Source: an uncultured Collinsella sp. (GTDB lineage: Bacteria; Actinomycetota; Coriobacteriia; Coriobacteriales; Coriobacteriaceae). From it: 23,320 nt of DNA. Below the pieces are notes generated by a model, which worked only from the letters and a program-made list of their open reading frames with translations, was not told where the DNA came from and did not search any database. Location: the NCBI GenBank assembly GCA_900550415.1, contig URSO01000032.1, positions 1-23,320 of the forward strand, in the 5' to 3' direction. A program made the position numbers and the translations under genes. Of the stretch, positions 1-7,797 are shown in pieces. Positions within the stretch are counted from its first letter, which is position 1, and each line of letters begins with the position of its first letter.

Positions 1-2298
1 GATCTTATTCGTGCCTTTCTGCACGCTCAAGCATGACAAACCCTTATCGGCGGCGGGAGTTAATTCTGCGGCGGTTCCGTTTACCGTTACGTTCCAGCCC
101 TCATCGTACGGAACGCTCAGCAGCAGGTTGCCGTCATCCTTGGCGGTATATTCACCTTCGATCCTTCCGTCCCCAAAAACCGTCGGAACAAATTCACTCG
201 TTTTAAGCTCGTTAATAATCTGCTCGAAAACGTCCAGATTGAGGGCGTAAAAGACCGGCTCATTGTCTTGGGGCATGTCTGTATAGCCCTCTGCGACTCC
301 GATTGACACCGTATGCTGGCTCGGGGCGTCCGATGCATCCGCAATCTGGCGGATATTATTGTCGAATCTCCAGGCCTCGTTTTCGATCGTTCGCTGGTCG
401 ATGGTAAGGGTGACGGGCCAATAACTGCCGGCGGTCGCATCTTTGTTGATGTAGAGATATCCGATGGAGCTTGCCGGAAGAGTAACGCTCCATTGCTTTA
501 AGCTATCGCTATTCTCCGTACTCGTGGCCTCGACCTTGGTATAGAGCTTGACCTCGCGGCCTAGGATTTTGCTGTAGAGGTCGTTCTGCTTTTCGAAGGG
601 GTTCTCGCTCTTCAGCGTGCTGTTTTGGATATCGCTTGAGGCTGCGACGCCAATGCTGAGCGCATAGGGGTTCTCGTACACCGCGCTTGTGGGGTCGGCC
701 TGATTCGTCTTGGATAAAACGTATCCCGCAGGCACGTTTTCAGGAATGGCATACTTGACTCCCAGTAGGGCATCGACGGCGAGAATGGGCTCAGCATAAC
801 GGGTCGAGAATTCGCCGACACTGCTGTATCCAAGGGAGTTGAGCAGTGCGATGGCCTGCGGGTTGTTGGCGGACGAATACGAGGACAGCTGGTTGTATCC
901 AAGCGTCAAGCCTTCGTTGAGGGCGGCGCTATCGACACGCGTGGTCGTACGGTCAATGCGGTAGAACGACGCCGAAGTCTGGTCTTGAATAGCCGTGATC
1001 GTGTCGGTTGCGGTGGCGATATAGGCGCTGTTGGCTTCTTCGGAATAGCCTGTGTACAGCTGGTTCCACATAACATGGGCGTTGGCAAATAGTTCAATTG
1101 CCGTGAGTGCCAGGAGTGGCATGATGATGGCCGGACGATGGGCTCGACGTAATGTTGGCCGCTCTTGGAGTTTCTGCAGCGCGTATCCTGCGGCCCACAG
1201 CGCAAAGAAGCTCAGCAAAAAAGCCGTGCGCGAGTAGAAGCCATTGGGAACGCGCATGCCGCACCAGATGTACTCGAGCGGGCTCAAAACGGAGTTGGCG
1301 ACCAGGATTATCGTGACGACGAGTGTTGCAATTCGCGTCTTGATTGAAACCGTGCGGTTAACCAGTAGGCTTACCGCGAGCAGCATCATGATGATGCCGC
1401 AATAGAACTGCGGTGTGCTTTCGTTGTTTACCCACATGCAGGGAAGAAAGCCCCTGATGAGCGACTTGAGGCTGGTTTTAAGTAGGGGGCCGAGTGCCAG
1501 AACAGGTCCGCCCTTGGACATGGCAAGGATGGTCGGCAAAAAGGTCCAGGCGGACAGAAGCAATCCAAGCGCGATAGCCCCGGCGAACCGCAGGGCCCGA
1601 TCGAGCATGAGCTTCCAGCTAAATCCTTTTTCTGCAACATAATCGACAAATTCGACCAATACGAAGATGCAGAGGAACAGGATGCTGATGTAGGCCGTAT
1701 ACCAGCAGAACATGACATTGAGCGCCATTGCGATGACGAGTCGAATCATACGCTGCTTGCGAATGAGCTCGTGGCATCCGTAGGCGCAGATGGGCAGCAG
1801 GATGAGGCAATCGATCCAGAGTGGGTTGCGCAGGTTGCTGATGGTCCAGCTGCAAAACGTGAACGAGAGGGAAAGCAGGAATGCGGCGGGCTTGGACAGG
1901 TCAAAGCGCTTTTGCACATACCAAGCGCTGCTGATGTGGATGCAGCCCAGTTTGAGCGCGGTTATGGCAAATACGAAGAGCGTCAGCTTGTCTGCGGGAA
2001 ACAGCACGCAGAGCAGGTTGAAGGGGCTGGCGAGGTAGTAGCTATAGAGCCCCCATGTGTTCATGCCGAGTCCCTGCGAGAAGGAATAGCGAAGGTTTGC
2101 CTCGCCTAAAAGGACGCGGCGAAACCACGCGAAGAAGTCGATGTATTGGTATTTGAGATCGTTGGTGAGAAACGAGTTGTCGCCAAGGGGGTAGACATGC
2201 CCCGCCGCTGCAAGTGCGACAAAGAGTGCGACGGAAAACGTGAAGCAGGCGGCGTAGAACGCCACATTCTTGAGCGTGCTGTTATTGGGCTGTGTCAT
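1..2298 (-). CDS. YfhO-family multi-pass membrane protein (GT-C type glycosyltransferase), 3' end cut by window edge
   Basis: The frame is open from ATG 2298 to base 1 (766 codons, no stop), so the C-terminus lies outside the window. The start follows a GAGGA ribosome site about 6 nt upstream. The first half is very hydrophobic, with many membrane segments. The first external loop carries DLKYQYIDFF (about residues 47-56) and then GLGMNTWGLYSYYLASPFNL, the D..xQY and N..G..AYY..SP pattern of YfhO proteins. The last 300 or so residues are polar and end in an extracytoplasmic beta-rich part containing LLLSVPYDEGWNVTVNG, also typical of YfhO. In Bacillus and Listeria, YfhO-type proteins transfer a sugar from a polyprenyl-phosphate carrier, made by a CsbB-like enzyme, to a wall or lipoteichoic polymer. 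The CsbB-like gene directly upstream overlaps this one by 17 bases, so the same partnership is inferred. The acceptor polymer is unknown. Confidence 0.85.
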   Translation of the reverse strand, partial: MTQPNNSTLKNVAFYAACFTFSVALFVALAAAGHVYPLGDNSFLTNDLKYQYIDFFAWFRRVLLGEANLRYSFSQGLGMNTWGLYSYYLASPFNLLCVLFPADKLTLFVFAITALKLGCIHISSAWYVQKRFDLSKPAAFLLSLSFTFCSWTISNLRNPLWIDCLILLPICAYGCHELIRKQRMIRLVIAMALNVMFCWYTAYISILFLCIFVLVEFVDYVAEKGFSWKLMLDRALRFAGAIALGLLLSAWTFLPTILAMSKGGPVLALGPLLKTSLKSLIRGFLPCMWVNNESTPQFYCGIIMMLLAVSLLVNRTVSIKTRIATLVVTIILVANSVLSPLEYIWCGMRVPNGFYSRTAFLLSFFALWAAGYALQKLQERPTLRRAHRPAIIMPLLALTAIELFANAHVMWNQLYTGYSEEANSAYIATATDTITAIQDQTSASFYRIDRTTTRVDSAALNEGLTLGYNQLSSYSSANNPQAIALLNSLGYSSVGEFSTRYAEPILAVDALLGVKYAIPENVPAGYVLSKTNQADPTSAVYENPYALSIGVAASSDIQNSTLKSENPFEKQNDLYSKILGREVKLYTKVEATSTENSDSLKQWSVTLPASSIGYLYINKDATAGSYWPVTLTIDQRTIENEAWRFDNNIRQIADASDAPSQHTVSIGVAEGYTDMPQDNEPVFYALNLDVFEQIINELKTSEFVPTVFGDGRIEGEYTAKDDGNLLLSVPYDEGWNVTVNGTAAELTPAADKGLSCLSVQKGTNKI

Positions 2299-3250
2299 CA
2301 GATTCCTCGTTGGACTCTCGGATGATATAGATGGGGCGGCGCTTGGCCTCCAAGTAGGCTTTTGCCAGGTACTCGCCAATGATTCCCAGACACAGGAGCT
2401 GCATACCGCCAAACAGCGTAATGAGGCAGGCAAGGGAGGGCTATCCGCCTACGGGGTCGCCCCAAACAAGCGTTTTGACCAGGATGACGATAAATCCTAG
2501 GATGGCGATGAGGCAGAAGACGATACCCGTGAGGGCGGCGAGGGAGAGTGGCGCCGTGGAAAACGCGACGATGCCGTCGATGGAATAGAGGAGCAGCGAC
2601 CAAAAGCTCCATTTGGTCTCGCCGGCCACGCGGTTGACGTTTACGTAGGGGAGCCATTTGGTCTTGAAGCCGACCCAGCCGTAAATGCCCTTGGAGAATC
2701 GGTTGTATTCGCCCATGGAGATGATGGCGTTGACCATAGGTCGCTTCATGAGCCTAAAATCGCGTGCTCCGTCGACGATGTCGGCCTTTGAAATGCGGTT
2801 GATGATCTTGTAGAACATACGGGCACAGAACGACCTGATAGGAGGCTCGCCCTCGCGGGTGGTCCTGCGTGTGGCGACGTTGTCGTAGTCTTCGGTTTGC
2901 AGAATCTGGTACATCTGCGGCAGGAGCGAGGGCGGGTCCTGCATGTCGGCGTCCATGGTGGCGACATAGTCGCCCTTTGCGTGCTGGAGTCCGGCGAGTA
3001 GCGCCGCCTCCTTGCCAAAGTTGCGCGAGAAAGAGTGCCAGCGGATGGCGTATGGGTGCGCCGCCGCAGCTTCTGCTTTCATGACGGCGAGCGTTTTGTC
3101 TGCCGAACCATCGTCGATGAGGACGGCTTCAAAGGAGATGCCGGGGTCTTGTTGGGTCATGATGCGAACGACGCCATCGAGCTCTTTGAGAAAGATCGGA
3201 AGTGATTCCTGCTCGTTGTAGCACGGCACGACGATGGAGATGAGCGGCAT
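2282..3250 (-). pseudogene. CsbB/GtrB-like polyprenyl-phosphate glycosyltransferase (GT2), interrupted by an in-frame TAG
   Basis: The start is ATG 3250, preceded by GAGAGG about 9 nt upstream. It encodes a GT2 domain with VVPCYNE near the N-terminus, a DDGS motif, RNFGKE, and the nucleotide-sugar/metal motif DADMQDPP. A first C-terminal membrane segment (APLSLAALTGIVFCLIAILG) follows. Codon 270 is TAG (2441-2443) and ends the protein just after GDPVGG. The same frame then continues with SLACLITLFGGMQLL, GIIGEYLAKAYLEAKRRPIY and RES to a TAA at 2282-2284, which is the usual second membrane segment and tail of CsbB/GtrB enzymes. A G-to-A change turning the expected TGG (Trp) into TAG explains this. 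Family members load a sugar onto undecaprenyl phosphate at the inner face of the membrane. The truncated 269-residue form keeps the catalytic domain but loses the second membrane helix. It may be inactive, leaky through readthrough, or a sequencing or assembly error. Confidence 0.85.
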
Positions 3251-3256
3251 GGTGGT

Positions 3257-4228
3257 TTACCTCTCGCTTTGCTTGGAAGTAGGGTGGCCGGGCTGGTCGT
3301 CGTAGGCGTATTTGCTGTACACGTTGACCTCCCACTGCTTTTTTTCGACCTTTGCCACGGAATCGAGGATGAATCCGGTCGCGAGGCTCAGACCGCACAG
3401 GAACATAAATGAGGCGGCGAGCATGGCAGTGGGGAAGCGCGGGACCAGGCCGGTCTGAAAGTACTCAACAAAGATAGGAATGCCCAAAGCCAGGCCGATA
3501 ATTGCGAATAGAAGCGCGACGAGGCTGAAGAACTTCAGCGGGCGGTAGTCCTTGAACAACGTGCCGATCATCGCGACGACTTTAATGCCGTCGCTCACGG
3601 TATTGAGCTTGGACTCGGAACCCTCGGGACGGTCGCGGTACTCGATGGGCACATCTTTGATGCGCCAGCGGTGGTCGACGGCGTGGATTGAGAGCTCGGT
3701 TTCGATCTGGAATCCCTCGGAAAGCACGGGGAAGGTTTTGATGAAAGGACGGCTCATGGCGCGGTAGCCGGTCATGACGTCATCGAAGCTGTAGCCATAG
3801 ATCCACTTGATCATGGCGCGGACCAGATTGTTGCCAAAGCCATGGAAGGCGCGCTTGTTCTCCTCGGAGTAGGTGCCGTTGGAAAGACGGTCGCCTACGG
3901 TCATATCGGCCGTGCCGTTAAGGATGGGCTCGCAGAGGGTTTTGGCCGCCTCGGCGGGGTAGGTGTCGTCTCCGTCGACCATCAGGTAGCAATCGGCGTC
4001 GATATCGCGAAACATCTGGCGGCACACGTTGCCCTTTCCCTGGCGGGGCTCAAAGCGGACCGTGGCGCCGTGCTCGGTAGCGATGCGTGAGGTATCGTCC
4101 GATGAGTTGTTGTCATAGACATAGACCGTCGCTTGCGGAAGCTCGCGGTGAAAGTCGTCGATGACCTTACCAATCGTGAGCGCTTCGTTGTAGCAAGGGA
4201 TGATGACGGCGATGGATTCAGAATTCAC
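3257..4228 (-). CDS. Family 2 glycosyltransferase, dolichol-phosphate-mannose-synthase type, with two C-terminal membrane helices
   Basis: The product is 323 residues. The GTG start at 4228 is chosen because AAGGAG lies 6 nt upstream (4240-4235). The N-terminal GT2 domain shows VIIPCYNEALTIGKVI, the nucleotide-binding DNNSSDDT, the metal-binding VDGDDTYP, and an acceptor-loop region with GYRAMSRPF and SEGFQIETELSIHA. After residue 230 there are two hydrophobic helices (FFSLVALLFAIIGLALGIPI and AMLAASFMFLCGLSLATGFI). This layout fits an enzyme that moves a hexose from a nucleotide sugar to a polyprenyl phosphate at the cytoplasmic face. It lies 6 nt upstream of the CsbB-like gene in the same direction and is probably the first gene of a three-gene operon ending in the YfhO gene. 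The sugar and the acceptor polymer cannot be read from the sequence. Confidence 0.88.
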   Translation of the reverse strand: MNSESIAVIIPCYNEALTIGKVIDDFHRELPQATVYVYDNNSSDDTSRIATEHGATVRFEPRQGKGNVCRQMFRDIDADCYLMVDGDDTYPAEAAKTLCEPILNGTADMTVGDRLSNGTYSEENKRAFHGFGNNLVRAMIKWIYGYSFDDVMTGYRAMSRPFIKTFPVLSEGFQIETELSIHAVDHRWRIKDVPIEYRDRPEGSESKLNTVSDGIKVVAMIGTLFKDYRPLKFFSLVALLFAIIGLALGIPIFVEYFQTGLVPRFPTAMLAASFMFLCGLSLATGFILDSVAKVEKKQWEVNVYSKYAYDDQPGHPTSKQSER

Positions 4229-4258
4229 TCAATGCTCCTTATATATTCAATCCCTGAA

Positions 4259-4287
4259 AGTATAGCCGTTTGGGCTTGGCATCCTAA
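4259..4287 (-). promoter_or_regulatory. Candidate promoter of the leftward glycosyltransferase operon
   Basis: On the minus strand a TATACT -10 box lies at 4264-4259. A weak -35 (TTAGGA, 4287-4282) is 17 bp upstream. The AAGGAG ribosome site and the GTG start follow within 40 nt. The -10 is good and the -35 matches only three of six consensus bases. Confidence 0.4.
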
Positions 4288-4343
4288 GATGTGGGTTAGT
4301 TCTCCAGTTTTGTTGCGCGTATCGTTTGCATGGCCGTCGGGTC

Positions 4344-4349
4344 TATACT
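4344..4349 (+). promoter_or_regulatory. Candidate -10 box for the ABC exporter operon
   Basis: TATACT sits 39 nt before the GTG start of the permease gene, in the divergent intergenic region. No convincing -35 hexamer lies 16-19 bp upstream, so the call rests on the -10 and its position. Confidence 0.3.
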
Positions 4350-4388
4350 GTTCGTTTGTCAACGATTACGAGTAAAGGAGTTGCATCC

Positions 4389-5234
4389 GTGTCGGATCAG
4401 ACAAAGCAACAAGAAACTCGCAGTCTGCCTGCGACGTTTGCTAAGAACGAATTTGAGAAGGACGCGTTTATCCTTCGTCAGCTCGTTACCAAGGATTTTA
4501 AGATCAAGTATCGCCGCAGCGTTCTGGGCGTCGCATGGTCGGTGCTCAACCCGCTGCTGATGATGATTGTCATGGCCATCGTGTTCTCGACGATTTTTGG
4601 CCAGGGCCGCAATGGCTCAATGACGCCCGAGATGTACCCGCTGTACTTGATCGTGGGTAACGTTACCTTTGCCGTCATGTCCGAGTCTACGAACCAGGCC
4701 CTGACGTCGATCGTGGGTGCTGCCCCTCTGCTCAAGAAGGTTAAGGTGCACCGCTGGGTCTTCCCGGTGCAGAAGGTGCTCTTCTCGCTGGTCAACTTTG
4801 CCTTCTCGCTGGTCGCCGTCGCCATCGTTATGCTGTGGTTCCGCGTTATGCCTTCTTGGCACCTGATTCTGCTGCCGGTTTGCCTGCTGCTGCTTATGTG
4901 CTTCTGCATGGGCCTGGGCATGATGCTCTCTGCCCTTACGGTCTTTTTCCGCGACGTTATGCATCTGTGGAGCGTCGTCATTACGGCTTGGACTTATATT
5001 ACGCCCATCTTCTGGACGACTGACTATATTGCGCAAATGCCGCATCTCGTGCGTATCTTGATGTATGCGAACCCCATGTACAACTATCTGCAGTTTATGC
5101 GTGATATCTTCTTGTTCCAGACTACGCCCTCGCTTATGACGTTTGGTATGTGCGCCGCTTGGGCGGTCCTTGCGCTTGTTATTGGCTACACCGTGTTCCA
5201 TAAGTCCGAGCGCAAGTTCATCCTCTACATCTAA
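4389..5234 (+). CDS. ABC-2 type polysaccharide/polyol-phosphate export permease (Wzm/TagG-like)
   Basis: GTG 4389 is chosen because AAAGGAG (4374-4380) ends 8 nt before it; a TTG further upstream in the same frame has no ribosome site. The 281-residue product has a cytoplasmic N-terminus with LVTKDFKIKYRRSVLGVAWS, the characteristic amphipathic start of ABC-2 polysaccharide permeases. About six membrane segments follow, for example NPLLMMIVMAIVFSTIFG and LILLPVCLLLLMCFCMGLGM, with the family motif LSALTVFFRDVMHLW and a region reading WTYITPIFW. It would form the channel through which a lipid-linked polymer crosses the membrane. The ATPase gene follows after 11 nt, with its ribosome site overlapping this gene's stop codon. 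The divergent glycosyltransferases suggest that the cargo is a wall glycopolymer. Confidence 0.92.
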   Translation: MSDQTKQQETRSLPATFAKNEFEKDAFILRQLVTKDFKIKYRRSVLGVAWSVLNPLLMMIVMAIVFSTIFGQGRNGSMTPEMYPLYLIVGNVTFAVMSESTNQALTSIVGAAPLLKKVKVHRWVFPVQKVLFSLVNFAFSLVAVAIVMLWFRVMPSWHLILLPVCLLLLMCFCMGLGMMLSALTVFFRDVMHLWSVVITAWTYITPIFWTTDYIAQMPHLVRILMYANPMYNYLQFMRDIFLFQTTPSLMTFGMCAAWAVLALVIGYTVFHKSERKFILYI

Positions 5235-5245
5235 GGAGTGCTGTG

Positions 5246-6013
5246 ATGACTGAATCTGTTGTTGATTACAGCGAGCAGCCTCTGGCTGTCGAGGTCGACG
5301 ACGTCACCATGATCTTTAACATGGCGTCCGAGTCGCTGACCAACCTCAAGGAGTACTTCATCAAGCTCGCCAAGCACGAGCTGTTCTTTGAGGAGTTTAG
5401 GGCGCTTAAGCACATCTCGTTCGAGATTCATCGCGGCGAAGTTGTCGGTCTGGTTGGCACCAATGGTTCCGGCAAGTCTACGATGCTCAAGATTATCGCT
5501 GGCGTGCTTGAGCCTAGCGAGGGCAGCGTTAAGGTACACGGTAACATCGCGCCGTTGATTGAGCTTGGTGCCGGCTTTGACCCCGAGCTGACCGCCCGCG
5601 AGAACATCTATCTGAACGGCGCCCTGCTCGGCTATACCAAGGAGTTCATCGACGCCAACTTTGACGGCATGATCGAGTTCGCTGAGCTGCAGAACTTTGT
5701 CGACATGCCGCTCAAGAACTTCTCCTCGGGTATGGTGGCGCGTATTGCCTTTGCAATTGCGACGATTACCGAGCCCGATATTCTGATCGTTGACGAGACA
5801 CTGTCCGTCGGTGATGTGTTCTTCCAGCAGAAGTGCGAGGCCCGCATCCAGCACTTTATCCAGAGCGGCGACGTGACGGTTCTGTTCGTTTCGCACTCCA
5901 TGGAGCAGGTTGAACGCATCTGCCAGCGTGCCGTTTGGATTGAGAAGGGTGACCTTCGCATGGACGGCCCGGTCGATGAGGTCTGCAAGGCGTACCGCGA
6001 GCAGTTCAACTAG
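5246..6013 (+). CDS. ABC exporter ATPase for a surface polysaccharide (Wzt/TagH-like, short form)
   Basis: The start is taken as ATG 5246, 7 nt after AAGGAG; GTG 5243 is possible but only 4 nt away. The 255-residue protein has Walker A GTNGSGKST (about residues 71-79), the family ABC signature as NFSSGMVARIAFA, Walker B with ILIVDETLSVGD, and an H-loop in VLFVSHSM. The segment ELGAGFDPELTARENIYLNG is typical of Wzt/TagH proteins. It stops soon after the ATPase core and lacks the C-terminal carbohydrate-binding domain of long Wzt proteins. By analogy, export would not depend on recognition of a modified chain end. It powers the permease encoded just upstream. Confidence 0.93.
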   Translation: MTESVVDYSEQPLAVEVDDVTMIFNMASESLTNLKEYFIKLAKHELFFEEFRALKHISFEIHRGEVVGLVGTNGSGKSTMLKIIAGVLEPSEGSVKVHGNIAPLIELGAGFDPELTARENIYLNGALLGYTKEFIDANFDGMIEFAELQNFVDMPLKNFSSGMVARIAFAIATITEPDILIVDETLSVGDVFFQQKCEARIQHFIQSGDVTVLFVSHSMEQVERICQRAVWIEKGDLRMDGPVDEVCKAYREQFN

Positions 6014-6067
6014 GTTATAATTACTTGCGCCTGACAGGCTTGCGCTTGCTTGGGCGTGCGGTTATAT

Positions 6068-6144
6068 GCTCCATTAGCTCAGTTGGATAGAGCAGGGGAC
6101 TTCTAATCCCAAGGTCGACGGTTCGAATCCGCCATGGAGCACCA
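6068..6144 (+). tRNA. tRNA-Arg (anticodon UCU)
   Basis: A 77-nt cloverleaf has acceptor arms GCTCCAT and ATGGAGC, D arm GCTC/GAGC, anticodon loop CTTCTAA giving UCU (reads AGA), T loop TTCGAAT, discriminator A and encoded CCA. Two stem positions look unpaired (G27-A43 in the anticodon stem and A50-C64 in the T stem). A TATAAT at 6016-6021 could be its -10 but has no clear -35. The gene lies 54 nt after the Wzt-like gene and could also receive readthrough from it. Confidence 0.92.
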
Positions 6145-6154
6145 TCGTTTATTA

Positions 6155-6186
6155 AGCCCGGACCGCTTGGTGGTCTGGGCTTTTTT
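6155..6186 (+). terminator. Rho-independent terminator after tRNA-Arg(UCU)
   Basis: Stem AGCCCGGACC (6155-6164) pairs with GGTCTGGGCT (6172-6181) around a 7-nt loop, with one G-T wobble. A run of six T follows. Confidence 0.9.
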
Positions 6187-6216
6187 CATGGACTCTTAGA
6201 TGATTCTAAGGGCTCG

Positions 6217-7218
6217 TTATTTCGCCTTCAGACACTCGGGTAAGACGCTTGCAACTGCATCCATTGCTTGCGGCTTTAGGTACTGTTGGTTGAGTCGTGC
6301 CTTTCTATAGGCGTAGCGAGTATCTGCCGAGTATTTGACCAACACATCGGTGAAGAATCGCTCCCAGCTCAGGTAGTCGCGGCTTTCGATGTAGTTCGAT
6401 GGATCCTCAAGAATCTTTGGGATATCGTTGCTGGGGATAAGGCCAGATCGCAGAAGCGTCCACTCAAACGATTCTGGAAGAAACAGACGAACGTTCTTGT
6501 AAACGCGCTGCCCCAGCACCTTTTCGATGTAGGGGCCAAACGCTGCGCCATCTCCTATGGCGAGGACGTTTTGCTCGGGACATTCGTGAATCGTTCGCTT
6601 TAGATTTGCTACGCCGGTGGCGGTATAGCAGGGGATTCCCAGCCGATTGCACAGAGCGCTGTAGAATTGATATCCCGACTTACTGTCCTCGACAACTACG
6701 GCGTCGGGTATTTCGAATCCAACATTTAGATCCTGATACAACATGCTTGCCGTGTGGTCATATAGCGGCTTGGTCACCGAGTAGAAGCGTCTGTCGCTCT
6801 TGCGGCCATTAATTGTCTTGCTTGTGGTGTTGACTAGCTTTAGGATCTCGTCGACGCTGTAGGGGAGTTCGTTGGCGTCGCGACGAGATATCAGAACAAA
6901 ATAGTTGGACGAGCCGTTTAAGGCTTTGGCGAAGTCCTTTGAGTAGATAAACTCGTTGCCTTCATCTAGAAAGACGATCGAATCTTCGATGATTGACAGC
7001 TCGCGCTCCCAGCGTCTGCCGGAAAGCGTTTCGCAGGGCACGTCGCAGCTGAGCATAACGCCGCTTTCCGGTCCTCGGTCGTTGTAGTCGCGAATCATCG
7101 AGATGAGCGTCGTTTTGCCCGTGCCGCTGTTGCCGCGTATAAAGGAAATATTGCGCTTAAACGTGAGTGTGTATTTGACCTTTGCACGCTCGACGACAAC
7201 GGTATGTGTTCCCTTCAT
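6217..7218 (-). CDS. P-loop ATPase of unknown function, possibly with a degenerate Toprim-like C-terminal half; partner of DUF4869
   Basis: The product is 333 residues, with ATG 7218 overlapping the stop of the upstream DUF4869 gene by one base. Residues 29-37 form a Walker A (GNSGTGKTT), and IVFLDEG (81-87) is a Walker B with the DE pair. RRDANELPYSVDEIL (112-126) could hold a sensor-type arginine. In the second half, DAVVVEDSKSGYQFYSAL (E177) and NVLAIGDGAAFG (D223) resemble the acidic strand ends of a Toprim fold, but the usual DxD is not intact, so this is a guess. LPESFEWTLL follows at 248-257. There is no membrane segment or DNA-binding motif, so it is probably cytosolic. I recall proteins of this kind beside DUF4869 in gut Firmicutes, sometimes with a dubious 'translation initiation factor 2' label. 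No function is assigned. The base composition is lower in GC than the aromatic operon next to it. Confidence 0.75.
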   Translation of the reverse strand: MKGTHTVVVERAKVKYTLTFKRNISFIRGNSGTGKTTLISMIRDYNDRGPESGVMLSCDVPCETLSGRRWERELSIIEDSIVFLDEGNEFIYSKDFAKALNGSSNYFVLISRRDANELPYSVDEILKLVNTTSKTINGRKSDRRFYSVTKPLYDHTASMLYQDLNVGFEIPDAVVVEDSKSGYQFYSALCNRLGIPCYTATGVANLKRTIHECPEQNVLAIGDGAAFGPYIEKVLGQRVYKNVRLFLPESFEWTLLRSGLIPSNDIPKILEDPSNYIESRDYLSWERFFTDVLVKYSADTRYAYRKARLNQQYLKPQAMDAVASVLPECLKAK

Positions 7219-7667
7219 TACTCATCAACATCCAAAAAGTCATTTGTGGCGCCGACAAACTCCCGCATGTTTTTGACGATGCGGCCATCGTTTTCAATGC
7301 GGATTTCAAAGTTTTTCCAGGGGAACTTCATGATGTGGTATAAGGTCACCAGCACATCCTGCTCTTTGCCGATCTTGAGTAGCCAGCGGGCACAGTTGTC
7401 TCCGCAGGTGGATGCGTTGAACACCATATTTGGGAGATTGCGCACTAGCAGCAGCGTCTTAACGCCGCCGGACAGTTCGAATGGGGTGATCGAGCCCAGC
7501 TGTTTGCTTACGATGTTGTGGGGACCGATGAGCTCTGATCCGTCCACGCTTTTAATAATCTGTGCGGCCATAGGGTCTTCGAACCATGAGTCCAAGTATG
7601 AGTTCCTAAAATAGGTTTCGGTATCGTAGATGGAACCGGGGTAATCCCCCAGATGGATGCTTAACAT
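7218..7667 (-). CDS. DUF4869-domain protein
   Basis: ATG 7667 is preferred, giving 149 residues, the usual size of the family. TGGAGA lies about 7 nt upstream and a TATAAT lies 32 nt upstream. A longer form starting at 7757 would begin inside the hairpin and promoter region. The start MLSIHLGDYPGSIYDTETYF, the central LSGGVKTLLLVRN, the cysteine pair in NASTCGDNCARWLLKIG, and a C-terminal HIMKFPWKNFEIRI match my memory of DUF4869. There is no signal peptide or membrane helix. The stop overlaps the start of the ATPase gene (TAATG), which points to translational coupling and a joint function. The function is unknown. The pair sits alone between a tRNA-Arg terminator and the end of the aro operon. 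Confidence 0.8.
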   Translation of the reverse strand: MLSIHLGDYPGSIYDTETYFRNSYLDSWFEDPMAAQIIKSVDGSELIGPHNIVSKQLGSITPFELSGGVKTLLLVRNLPNMVFNASTCGDNCARWLLKIGKEQDVLVTLYHIMKFPWKNFEIRIENDGRIVKNMREFVGATNDFLDVDE

Positions 7668-7698
7668 GCGCGTCTCCAGACGTTGTGTGACTGCAATG

Positions 7699-7704
7699 AT
7701 TATA
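7699..7704 (-). promoter_or_regulatory. -10 box for the DUF4869/ATPase cassette
   Basis: A perfect TATAAT on the minus strand (7704-7699) lies 31 nt before ATG 7667. No good -35 is seen 16-18 bp upstream, where the arm of the aro terminator hairpin begins. Its place just after that hairpin suggests that the cassette has its own promoter. Confidence 0.5.
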
Positions 7705-7710
7705 TGCCAG

Positions 7711-7752
7711 TAATAAAGTGCCGCCAGTAGCGAGGTTGCTGCTGTCGGCACT
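7711..7752 (-). terminator. Imperfect hairpin at the end of the aro supraoperon, probable terminator
   Basis: Arms at 7717-7731 and 7738-7752 are inverted copies matching at 13 of 15 positions around a 6-nt loop. On the minus strand the hairpin is followed by TTATTA, a weak U-tract. It lies 46 nt after the aroQ stop and before the next leftward promoter, as expected for an operon end. Confidence 0.5.
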
Positions 7753-7797
7753 GGCATTATTAGCGTGTGAATCGCGTTGATGGATTTGCTCGCGAGG

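Noticed and set aside
6068..7760. Integrated element at tRNA-Arg(UCU) with att duplication
   Set aside because: No second copy of the tRNA 3' end and no integrase was found; the lower GC of the DUF4869 cassette alone is not proof of integration.
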